Source of the DNA: G021776435 sp046756245
GTDB lineage: Bacteria; Pseudomonadota; Alphaproteobacteria; Caulobacterales; Parvularculaceae
Direction of reading: 5' to 3'
Length of the DNA: 45,731 nucleotides
Assembly: GCA_046756245.1 (NCBI GenBank)
Contig: JBHHVZ010000011.1
Location: forward strand, 1-45,731
Positions 25,091 to 32,706 of the stretch are shown in pieces (positions within the stretch are counted from its first letter, which is position 1; every line of letters starts with the position of its first letter). Under the pieces are notes generated by a model. That model was not told where the DNA came from and made no database searches. It saw nothing but the letters and a program-made list of their open reading frames with translations. A program made the translations under genes and the position numbers.

Positions 25091-25597
25091 ATGAGCAATT
25101 GCTGGCCTGCAATTATCGCCCTGTTGTTCTTTTCAACGCCGGCCTTGTCCGAACAGAGTACGGTCGTCATTCCCGACAAGGCCGGGGATTTCAAGAACGG
25201 CGTTTATCATACGGGCTTTCTTGTCGGCGATCTCGACGGAATGGCGGCGTTTTTGGAGGAATATTCCTCGCTTGCGGTCATTTCTCGGGTGCGCCTGCCC
25301 GATGGCGGGGAGCGGCTATTCATGGAGGACGCAAACGGCGGGCGGATTGAGCTTTTGACCGATCCGTCCCGGCCAATTATCGATGGAGAAGGCGCGGCGC
25401 GGGTTCATCTCGCGATTGAGGCCGACGACGTCGCCGTGTTGAAGGCGGAATTACTTAAAAAGGGATATGAAATCGTTTTTCAGGCGGCGACGAATTTCGA
25501 CGACGGCTATGTCGTTTCGGAGGTCGATGCGCATCGCGTGCTTTACATCAAGGGGCCGGAAGGGTTTTTCTTTGAATTTTTCGAGATCAGGAAATAA
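25091..25597 (+). CDS. Secreted VOC (glyoxalase/dioxygenase-fold) protein
   Basis: The 168-residue product begins with a signal peptide (hydrophobic AIIALLFFSTPALS, cleavage likely after residue 20). The mature part is one VOC module with two beta-alpha-beta-beta-beta units. The metal-ligand places are filled by H40, E87, H106 and E162, the His/Glu/His/Glu set of glyoxalase I and related isomerases. ATG 25091 has AGGAGG about eight bases upstream. It lies between the TonB receptor and the exported ThDP enzyme in the same direction. An exported VOC protein is uncommon; a metal-dependent lyase, isomerase or binding role in the periplasm is inferred. Confidence 0.8.
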   Translation: MSNCWPAIIALLFFSTPALSEQSTVVIPDKAGDFKNGVYHTGFLVGDLDGMAAFLEEYSSLAVISRVRLPDGGERLFMEDANGGRIELLTDPSRPIIDGEGAARVHLAIEADDVAVLKAELLKKGYEIVFQAATNFDDGYVVSEVDAHRVLYIKGPEGFFFEFFEIRK

Positions 25598-25627
25598 CGG
25601 GACCTACCGAACGAAAGGCGACACGTA

Positions 25628-27493
25628 ATGCTGCGGCAGGCGACATTCAATCTCATCAATGGCGGTCTATCGAGGCGTGAGTTTCTGGCGCTGACGAAAG
25701 CCGCAGGCGTCGGCGCAGCGGCGGCCGCGCAGCTTGCGGGCGTTGCGGAAGGGGCGAAGCCGGCGGTTGAAGGGACGATCAGGCTGAAAGACGCCACCGG
25801 CGGGCGCGTCACCTGCGAGACGTTGAAAGAATGGGGCGTTACGCATGTGTTCGGAAACACCGGCGCCTATGAAGCCGGCTTCGTCGACGCCCTTGTTGAC
25901 TATCCGGGCATCCAATACGTCCTGGGCCTGCAGGAAGGCGCGGTGATGGCGATGGCCGACGGCTATGCGCGAGTCACGGGTGAGACCGCTTTCGTCAATG
26001 TTCACTCGATCACCGGAACGGCGAACGCGCTCGGCCTCATCGTCAATGCGTGGGCGGATAATTCGCCCGTGGTGATCAGCGTCGGCTTCAACGCCACGCG
26101 TCACGACAATCTCGGCGTATTCACGGAAACCGCAAAGGTCGAAAATGTGGCCGAGCCGTTCACAAAGCTTTCGTTTCGCGCTGCGCGGCCGGAAAATCTC
26201 GCCGAGTCGTTGCGGCGCGCCTTGCGCCTCGCGGCGACGACCCCGCCGGGGCCGGTATTTCTGGGCGTGCCGGCCGATGTCTGGAGCGGCGTTATTTCGC
26301 GGGCGGAAATCATTCCATCCGAACGCTCGGCGCCGCCGACGAAGCTTTACCCGGACGAAGCGGCCGTGGCGAAGGCCGCCGACTGGCTCGCGACCGCGCG
26401 CAATCCATTACTCGTGTCCGGCGCAGAGCTGCCGCGCTGGGGCGGGCTTCGAGAGCTTGTCGCCATCTCCGACCGGCTCGGCGCGGCGGTGAGCGGCGAC
26501 ACCGCTTCGAGCCGTTCGTCCATGGCCTTTCCCTCGGACCATCCGCGCTACCTCGGCGCGTTGCGCGGCCGCATCGAACCGGAAACCCCGTTCGACGTCG
26601 TGCTGCTTGCGGGCGCGAGTCGTCTGTCGCTTGCGCGCGGCGGCCATCCGCTGATCCCGCGCGACGCCCGGATCATCGAGATCGGCGTGCGCGAAGAGCA
26701 TCTGTCCAGAAACTATCCTTCGGATCTTCTGATTTACGCTGATGCGACGGAAACGCTGGCCGGCATTGCGAAGAACCTTGCAGCGCGCGTAATCGATCCG
26801 GCCCGCGTCGCGGCCCGCGCGCAAGAGGCCGCGAAACTCAAGGACCGCCGGCAGGCGGAATTAAAAACCGCGCTCGCACGCGTTCGGGATGAAACCCCGA
26901 TCGCGCCGGAACGCCTGGCGGCCGAGATCGACCGGGCGATCGACCCTGCCGCCATCGTCGTCACCGAAGGGGTCAGCTCCGACGCGCATATCTGGAATTA
27001 CGTCAAGTTCGATCAGGTCGACGGCGGGCGCCGTCATCTGATTTCATCGGGCGGCAGTCTCGGCTGGGGCGTGGGCGCCGGCGTCGGCGCCAAGCTCGGC
27101 GCGCCCGACAGTCCTGTCGTCGTGCTTGTGGGCGACGGCGGGTTTCAGTTCGGCCTGCAGGCGCTGTGGACGGCCAAACGATTCGAGACCGGCATGATCG
27201 TCGTCATTTTCAACAACCGCGCCTATCAGGCCAATCGCTGGGCGATCAGCGGCCTCAAAGGACGCGGCGTGAAGACCGGCCAGTTTATCGGCGTCAATAT
27301 CGACGATCCCGACATCGACCATGTGGCCATGGCGCGCGGTTACGGCCATGACGGCGAGCGGGTCGAGCGGCCTGAAGACATCGCCAGCGCTTTTGAGCGC
27401 GCGCGTCAGGCCGAGAAAGACGGCGAGGTTTACGTGCTTGACGTCATCGTCGCCCGGCGCGGTCCGGGCGCGGAATCCGACTGGCATGAATAG
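25628..27493 (+). CDS. Tat-exported ThDP-dependent enzyme
   Basis: The 621-residue protein has a twin-arginine signal (SRREFL at residues 15-20, then an Ala-rich core) in front of a complete POX-type ThDP enzyme. The catalytic Glu is E103 in LGLQEGAVMAMADGYAR, and the PP domain has GDG (502-504) to NN (529-530). Acetolactate-synthase-like enzymes are normally cytoplasmic, so the signal points to export of a folded, cofactor-loaded enzyme. The reaction is probably cleavage next to a 2-keto group, with unknown substrate. It follows the secreted VOC gene by 30 bp and ends 2 bp from the convergent DadA-like gene. A rival reading is that the N-terminal stretch is a vestigial or membrane-anchoring sequence. 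Confidence 0.87.
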   Translation: MLRQATFNLINGGLSRREFLALTKAAGVGAAAAAQLAGVAEGAKPAVEGTIRLKDATGGRVTCETLKEWGVTHVFGNTGAYEAGFVDALVDYPGIQYVLGLQEGAVMAMADGYARVTGETAFVNVHSITGTANALGLIVNAWADNSPVVISVGFNATRHDNLGVFTETAKVENVAEPFTKLSFRAARPENLAESLRRALRLAATTPPGPVFLGVPADVWSGVISRAEIIPSERSAPPTKLYPDEAAVAKAADWLATARNPLLVSGAELPRWGGLRELVAISDRLGAAVSGDTASSRSSMAFPSDHPRYLGALRGRIEPETPFDVVLLAGASRLSLARGGHPLIPRDARIIEIGVREEHLSRNYPSDLLIYADATETLAGIAKNLAARVIDPARVAARAQEAAKLKDRRQAELKTALARVRDETPIAPERLAAEIDRAIDPAAIVVTEGVSSDAHIWNYVKFDQVDGGRRHLISSGGSLGWGVGAGVGAKLGAPDSPVVVLVGDGGFQFGLQALWTAKRFETGMIVVIFNNRAYQANRWAISGLKGRGVKTGQFIGVNIDDPDIDHVAMARGYGHDGERVERPEDIASAFERARQAEKDGEVYVLDVIVARRGPGAESDWHE

Positions 27494-27495
27494 TT

Positions 27496-28767
27496 TTATG
27501 CGCTGCGGCGCGCGCGGGCGAAGCGCTCTACCCTGAACGGCGCCAAATCGACGGGCGGCGGAGCGCCGTCGATTAGACAGCGGATGATCTCGGCGGTGAC
27601 TCCCGAAAGCGTCAGACCCACATGCTGATGCCCGAACGCGAAAAGCAGATTGGGCTCGCCCGGCGCGGGCCCGATCACCGGCAACAGGTCGGGCAGGGAC
27701 GGGCGGAAGCCCATCCAACGGCTTATGCGCGACGTGTCGACTTCCGGCGCGAGCGCATTGAGCGCGCGCTCGAGCGCAGGATAACGCGCCGCATCTTCGG
27801 GTAGCTCAAGACCGCCGAATTCGATCGCGCCGGTGATGCGCACGCCGTGAGCCATAGGCGTGACGATGACCTTGCGCTCATGCGACGCCGCCGGGATGGC
27901 GCACGTCGTTGACGCGCCTTCCGCCATCAGATGATAACCGCGCTCCGTGTCCAGGGGGACGTCGAAGCCCAGCGACTTCAGAAGCGGCCTCGACCAGGCG
28001 CCGGCGGCGATCACCACGGCGCGCGCTCCGATCTCTCCCGCCGAGGTCAGCAAAATATAACCGCCGCCGCCGCGCGCTACGCCGGCGACATTGCATCGCC
28101 GGAACTGCGCGCCGGCGCCGACAGCCGCGTCGGCGAAGGACTCCACAATGGCGAGGGGATCGACCACATGGCCGGCGCCGGGATAATAGACTGCGCCGCT
28201 AAGCGCCGGCGTTCTGCGGCCGAGGCGTTCATGGGCGCCGGCCGGGTCGAGCCATTCCGCCGCCACGCCGTGGGCGTGGAGGGCGTCGATATGCTTTTTG
28301 ACGGCGGCGACAGAGCCGGCGCGCTCGACCAACAGAAGACTGCCGTCGGCCCGGACAAGATCGCCGGCGCCGGCGTCTTTGGCGAGCCGCAGAAAATCGT
28401 TGCGCGCCCGCGCCTGCAGGCTCAAAAGCGCCTGCGTTCCGCGGCGATGGGCGGCTGGGCGTGACGCCCATGCAAAGCGCGCAAGCCAGGGGGCGATCTT
28501 CAACGCATAACGCGCACGAATTGTCAGCGGCGGATCCTCTTGCAGGAGATAGCCAGGCGCCGTCATAAGCGTTGCGATCGACGGCAGCGGAAATATTTCC
28601 TCGGTCGTTAGATGACCGGCGTTGCCGAACGAGCATCTCTTGCCCGGCGCGCCGCGATCGCAGAGGATGACGGACTTCCCGCTCTGCGCCAGACGCAACG
28701 CGCAGGCCGACCCGATGACGCCGGCGCCGATAACGGCGATATCGAATTGACGCTGGGGATCGCTCAT
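27496..28767 (-). CDS. FAD-dependent oxidoreductase of the DAO/DadA family
   Basis: The 423-residue flavoprotein has the N-terminal FAD motif VIGAGVIGSACALRLAQSG (12-30). Internal DAO signatures include the GYHLMAEG stretch and RITGAIEFGGLE, and the C-terminal GRRAS-like region reads WMGFRPSLPDLLPVIGPAPGEPNLLFAFGHQHVGLTLS. Length and layout fit the small subunit-free D-amino-acid dehydrogenase DadA, which deaminates D-amino acids to 2-keto acids and feeds electrons to quinone. It converges with the ThDP-enzyme gene and diverges from the aldehyde dehydrogenase gene. The substrate may be another amine or imino acid; sequence alone does not decide. Confidence 0.85.
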   Translation of the reverse strand: MSDPQRQFDIAVIGAGVIGSACALRLAQSGKSVILCDRGAPGKRCSFGNAGHLTTEEIFPLPSIATLMTAPGYLLQEDPPLTIRARYALKIAPWLARFAWASRPAAHRRGTQALLSLQARARNDFLRLAKDAGAGDLVRADGSLLLVERAGSVAAVKKHIDALHAHGVAAEWLDPAGAHERLGRRTPALSGAVYYPGAGHVVDPLAIVESFADAAVGAGAQFRRCNVAGVARGGGGYILLTSAGEIGARAVVIAAGAWSRPLLKSLGFDVPLDTERGYHLMAEGASTTCAIPAASHERKVIVTPMAHGVRITGAIEFGGLELPEDAARYPALERALNALAPEVDTSRISRWMGFRPSLPDLLPVIGPAPGEPNLLFAFGHQHVGLTLSGVTAEIIRCLIDGAPPPVDLAPFRVERFARARRSA

Positions 28768-28953
28768 GGAGTCCTTTCCTGTTTCGTCGCCGGGACGGAA
28801 GGGGCCTGTTCATACCCGAGTCAAAACGGATAGAAAGCGTCAGGCGACGATATAGCCTGTTTCAGCAGCGGCAGCGAAAGGACGCAAGGCGCGCCGTCGT
28901 CGCCCGCTGATGCGCGGGCCGTGGTGTCCGCGAGAGCCTGAGGGAGCGAGAGC

Positions 28954-30393
28954 ATGACGATTTATGCGAATTTCATCGGCGGCGAATGGCGCGACGGCGA
29001 AGATGCGACCCAGAACATCAACCCGTCGGACACCAATGACGTGATCGGCGACTATGCGCTGGCGAGCGCCGGCGATGCGGACGCCGCGCTCACGGCCGCC
29101 GCCGCCGCTCGCCCGGTCTGGGCCGCCTCGACCCCCCAGCAGCGATTCGATGCGCTCAACGCCATCGGCGCCGAGCTTCTGGCCCGCAAGGAAGAGCTCG
29201 GCGAATTGTTGTCGCGCGAGGAGGGCAAGACGCGGCCCGAGGGGATCGGCGAAGCCGCCCGGGCCGGCCAGATCTTTCAGTTCTTCGCCGGCGAGGCGTT
29301 GCGCATCGGCGGCGAGTCTCTACCGTCTGTCAGGCCGGGCGTCAAAGTGGAAATTTCCCGCGAACCGGTCGGCGTCGTCGGCGTCATCACGCCCTGGAAC
29401 TTCCCGATCGCCATTCCGGCCTGGAAAATCGCGCCGGCGCTGGCTTACGGAAACACGGTGGTTTTCAAGCCGGCCAATCTGGTTCCGGGTTCGGCCTGGG
29501 CGCTCGCCGAAATTATTTCGCGCGCCGGCTTGGCCGCAGGCGCGTTCAACCTCGTCATGGGGACAGGCCGGACAGTCGGCGAAATTCTCGCCAATGACGC
29601 GCGCATCAACGCGCTCACCTTCACCGGCTCGGTCGAAACGGGCGGCGGCGTGCTCGGCAAAGCCAGCGTGCGCGGCGCGAAAGTGCAGCTCGAGATGGGC
29701 GGCAAAAATCCACTCGTCGTGCTCGATGACGCCGACCTGGATACAGCCGTTACTTGCGCTCTGCAGGGCGCATTTTATTCGACCGGCCAGCGATGCACGG
29801 CGTCATCGCGGCTCATCGTTACGGAGAGGATCGCCGACCGCTTCGTGGATGCGCTCAAAGAGGCGACGCAGGCGCTCAAAGTGGGGCACGCTTTGGAAGA
29901 GGGCGTCCAGATAGGCCCGCTCGCCGACGTCAGCCAGCTTGAAAAGACCCAACGCTATGTGGGGATCGGCCGAGAAGAAGGCGCGGCGCTGATCGCCGGC
30001 GGCGAAAGGCTGGCCCGCCCCACGCCCGGGTTTTATTACGCGCCGACATTGTTTGACGGCGCGGCGTCGACGATGCGCATCAACCGCGAAGAAATATTCG
30101 GTCCGGTCGCCACCGTTCAGCGGGTGAAGGATTACGATGAAGCGCTCGCCGCCGCCAATGATACCGAATTCGGCCTCTCTGCGGGCGTCTGCACGGCGTC
30201 GCTCAAACACGCCGAGCACTTCAAGGCGAACGCGCAGGCCGGCATGGTGATGGTCAACCTGCCGACGGCGGGGGTTGATTATCATGTGCCGTTCGGCGGC
30301 CGGAAAGCGTCAAGTTACGGGCCGCGCGAACAGGGATCTTACGCGCGCGAGTTCTACTCGATCGTCAAAACAACCTATCAGCGCCCAATCTAG
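28954..30393 (+). CDS. NAD(P)-dependent aldehyde dehydrogenase (alpha-ketoglutaric semialdehyde dehydrogenase-like)
   Basis: The 479-residue enzyme has the complete aldehyde dehydrogenase set: TPWNFPIAIPAWKIAPAL, the FTGSVETGG coenzyme region, catalytic E247 in LEMGGKNP and nucleophile C281 in GQRCTASS. The overall sequence looks like the alpha-ketoglutaric-semialdehyde / succinate-semialdehyde branch, which oxidises an aldehyde acid to a dicarboxylate. It diverges from the DadA-like gene across about 190 bp. Its stop codon TAG is the start of the 105-bp repeat, so its present C-terminus (YQRPI) may have been set by the repeat. It could finish the island's pathway by producing a central-metabolism acid. 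Confidence 0.92.
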   Translation: MTIYANFIGGEWRDGEDATQNINPSDTNDVIGDYALASAGDADAALTAAAAARPVWAASTPQQRFDALNAIGAELLARKEELGELLSREEGKTRPEGIGEAARAGQIFQFFAGEALRIGGESLPSVRPGVKVEISREPVGVVGVITPWNFPIAIPAWKIAPALAYGNTVVFKPANLVPGSAWALAEIISRAGLAAGAFNLVMGTGRTVGEILANDARINALTFTGSVETGGGVLGKASVRGAKVQLEMGGKNPLVVLDDADLDTAVTCALQGAFYSTGQRCTASSRLIVTERIADRFVDALKEATQALKVGHALEEGVQIGPLADVSQLEKTQRYVGIGREEGAALIAGGERLARPTPGFYYAPTLFDGAASTMRINREEIFGPVATVQRVKDYDEALAAANDTEFGLSAGVCTASLKHAEHFKANAQAGMVMVNLPTAGVDYHVPFGGRKASSYGPREQGSYAREFYSIVKTTYQRPI

Positions 30394-30495
30394 AGCGCAT
30401 TCCGAAAAGTGGGAACCGGGTTTCGGATAAAATGCGCGACAAAACAAAAACCTAGAGCATGTTCTCCGACTCGCATTTCGGAGAACATGCTCTAG
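30391..30495. repeat. 105-bp two-hairpin repeat, copy 1
   Basis: It begins with TAGAGCGCATTCC and ends in CATGCTCTAG. The first hairpin pairs GCGCATT with AATGCGC around CCGAAA/TTTCGG. The second is a perfect 18-bp stem, CTAGAGCATGTTCTCCGA (30452-30469) with its complement (30478-30495), around an 8-base loop. It differs from the copy at 32087-32191 by a single base that weakens the first stem. The ALDH stop codon lies inside it, and the second hairpin is strong enough to end transcription. Confidence 0.9.
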
Positions 30496-30522
30496 GCCGG
30501 ATGGGCGAAACCGGGCGCAGCA

Positions 30523-31743
30523 TCAAGCGGCCGCCCGGGCGGTCTCCTTGTAGATATCCGTACCCGGATGGTAGTCGGCCCAGACATACCAGAACATCTT
30601 GTTGTAGTGGGGAATGAGCTGCAATTGCTCGCCCTTGAACTCGCCTTCGACACACGCGCCGCGCACATCCCATTTCGAACCCGTCTGGTTATCCTGGAAT
30701 GTTTCGCCGTCCAGATGGCTGAACGTCAGGCTTTGTCCGCGCACCTGGCGGTTGAAGACCTGAATGAGGTCGCCGCCATAGGCTGACACGATCAGCAGGT
30801 CGACGCCGGCGAGCGCATCGTGCAAGAGCGGTTCGTTGGTCGAATGCTCCATGGTGTAGGTGCGCGATTGGCCGTCGATTTCGACGCCGGTCACCATGGA
30901 CTTCATCGGCAGACGTTCGTCGAGCCCGTGCTTAAGCGGATAGACCATGACCGGGCTCGACGGATCGATCACGTCGGCGCGCGCGAGAAGCTTGAGATAG
31001 AATTCGTCGCGCCAGGCCTTTTTGCGGTGCCAGACCTTTGATTCGGGATATAACTGCTTCCATGTTTTCAGGCTGACGCAAAAGGTCGGCAGCATTCGGA
31101 GCGGCAATCCGCCTTCGCGCGAACCGTTATGAGCCTGGACGATCGAGCATTTGGTCGATTTTTCGTAGAAAACCAGATTGTTCGCCAGCGCCGACGTGAT
31201 GGTGATGTCCGGCGCGGCGAATTTGTCTTCCAGCGCGAACGCCATGGAGCTGTGCGCCAGGATGCAATGGGTCATCATGAAGGGGCTGTCGCCTTCGGGC
31301 TGTTCGACGATGTGCGGCCGGCGCGCAAGCCGCGCCACATAAGCCCAGGCGCGGCCGTCGTCGTCGATGACGCCGACGACCTCTTCGTCAGGACCGAATT
31401 TCTCAAGCGCTTCGTCCACCGACATATAAAGGGGACGCTTAACCGGTTTGAACATCAGTTTGGTGTGCATGAAAAAGCCGAATATGGCGACGCCGGCGAA
31501 AACAGCAGTCGCGCTCATCAGGACCAGCGACGGACCGTCTCCCGAAAGCGCGCGGAACCATGCAATGCCGACCAGCAGGATGGCGGCGCCGGCGATCCAC
31601 ATCGATTTTTCATAAATCAGACGCGCGCCCCAGTCCTTGGCGGCGATTTTTGATGTCAGCAACAGCACGCCGAGGGTTCCGGGCATAATCGCCGCCGCCA
31701 AAAGCAGGGCGCCCGCAATCGCCATCCATTCCGATCCAGACAT
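30523..31743 (-). CDS. Membrane-anchored DUF3179 protein
   Basis: The 406-residue product has three hydrophobic segments in its first ~110 residues and then a DUF3179 domain. Recognisable parts are VVGVIDDDGRAWAYVARLARRPHIVEQ, FMMTHCILAHSSMAF, LKTWKQLYPESKVWHRKK, GVEIDGQSRTYTM and the closing FWYVWADYHPGTDIY. The domain's function is not established. ATG 31743 follows GGGAGG on its strand; the longer frame to 31941 reads into repeats. The gene lies between two near-identical 105-bp direct repeats, which makes it a candidate for loss or gain by recombination between them. Confidence 0.8.
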   Translation of the reverse strand: MSGSEWMAIAGALLLAAAIMPGTLGVLLLTSKIAAKDWGARLIYEKSMWIAGAAILLVGIAWFRALSGDGPSLVLMSATAVFAGVAIFGFFMHTKLMFKPVKRPLYMSVDEALEKFGPDEEVVGVIDDDGRAWAYVARLARRPHIVEQPEGDSPFMMTHCILAHSSMAFALEDKFAAPDITITSALANNLVFYEKSTKCSIVQAHNGSREGGLPLRMLPTFCVSLKTWKQLYPESKVWHRKKAWRDEFYLKLLARADVIDPSSPVMVYPLKHGLDERLPMKSMVTGVEIDGQSRTYTMEHSTNEPLLHDALAGVDLLIVSAYGGDLIQVFNRQVRGQSLTFSHLDGETFQDNQTGSKWDVRGACVEGEFKGEQLQLIPHYNKMFWYVWADYHPGTDIYKETARAAA

Positions 31744-31930
31744 AGCCGCCTCCCATCCTCCGGCAAAATAGGTGCAGTAGCAACTGTAGCAATAGACCAA
31801 AAATTGCAAAAAAGAAAGCTGAATCAGCAATAATTGACCTGTATGAAACTTAGATCGTTGCGGCTGATACGAATAGGGCGAAACGCGCCTGAGCGGGCGG
31901 CCCGATCGTCTCCGGCGGCGCTGGCGGTCC
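31744..31930. other. Upstream region of the DUF3179 gene
   Basis: This region carries no gene I can support. It should contain the promoter of the DUF3179 gene, followed by palindromic repeats from 31931 onward. Confidence 0.4.
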
Positions 31931-31983
31931 GATTCCGACATTCGCCGCCCCTGACCGCATGCGCCCGGGCAAATGTCGGAATC
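31931..31983. repeat. Palindromic repeat with GATTCCGACATT arms
   Basis: GATTCCGACATT (31931-31942) and its exact complement (31972-31983) make a 12-bp stem around a GC-rich centre. A few bases later the sequence reads CACTAG, as it also does after the next palindrome, so the two look like tandem members of one family with changed stem bases. Confidence 0.7.
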
Positions 31984-32024
31984 ATAAGGATCACTAGCAA
32001 ATATTTGATTCTCGTAGAGCTTTA

Positions 32025-32079
32025 GAATTTGACATTTAAGTACGAGCGTGGCCGCAACCGGGACTCAAATGTCAAATTC
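32025..32079. repeat. Palindromic repeat with GAATTTGACATTT arms
   Basis: GAATTTGACATTT (32025-32037) and its exact complement (32067-32079) give a 13-bp stem, followed by CGCTCCACTAG. A decayed reverse-orientation copy is found at 4366-4430. It directly abuts the second 105-bp repeat. Confidence 0.8.
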
Positions 32080-32086
32080 GCTCCAC

Positions 32087-32191
32087 TAGAGCGCATTCCG
32101 AAAAGTGGGAACCGGTTTTCGGATAAAATGCGCGACAAAACAAAAACCTAGAGCATGTTCTCCGACTCGCATTTCGGAGAACATGCTCTAG
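32087..32191. repeat. 105-bp two-hairpin repeat, copy 2
   Basis: It is identical in length and orientation to 30391-30495 with one base difference, which here restores the CCGAAAA/TTTTCGG pairing in the first hairpin. The second hairpin uses 32148-32165 and 32174-32191. The two copies enclose the DUF3179 gene. Confidence 0.9.
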
Positions 32192-32303
32192 TGCGCCCTG
32201 CGGGGGCGGGAAGGCCGCTCTGGCGTCGGCCATCAAAGGTTCCCATATAGCTCGACAGGGGGGCGGGCGGCATTCGCGCCGCCGTCAACCACAGGAGAGC
32301 GTC

Positions 32304-32510
32304 ATGAAAAGCAATGTCGGCTGGATCGACCGCATTATCCGGCTTGCAATCGGCGTCGCCGCGGTGTGGCTGTTCTTCTCCGGGGCGCAACCGGCGCCGG
32401 CGTGGGAATGGGCGGCCCTCGTCGTCGGCCTGATTCTGGGCGTCACCGGGCTGGTCGGATTCTGCCCGCTTTACTCGGTGCTCGGAATACACACCAACAA
32501 GGCGACGTAA
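32304..32510 (+). CDS. DUF2892 (YgaP-like) small membrane protein
   Basis: The 68-residue protein has the DUF2892 pattern: NVGWIDRIIRLAIGV at the start, two hydrophobic segments, and GLVGFCPLYSVLGI at the end. Such proteins form the membrane part of YgaP-type rhodanese proteins or stand alone, as here. AGGAGAG precedes ATG 32304. A role in sulfur handling is known only for fused versions, so function here is unknown. Confidence 0.85.
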   Translation: MKSNVGWIDRIIRLAIGVAAVWLFFSGAQPAPAWEWAALVVGLILGVTGLVGFCPLYSVLGIHTNKAT

Positions 32511-32706
32511 TCGCCTGAAGACAGCTCCGGCGCCGGTCTCGGGCCGCGCGCCGGACAGTTTTGGAAGTTTCTGTCAACCAGAGCGCGCCGGAGCGCGATA
32601 AATACGACACGGCGGCTAAATGCGACCGCGCCCTATCGGAGCCTTCACTTTGCCTCGGCTGCGAAGTGCGCTAGCAAAGCTCTAAAGCCAGCCGCGAACG
32701 TCCTGC

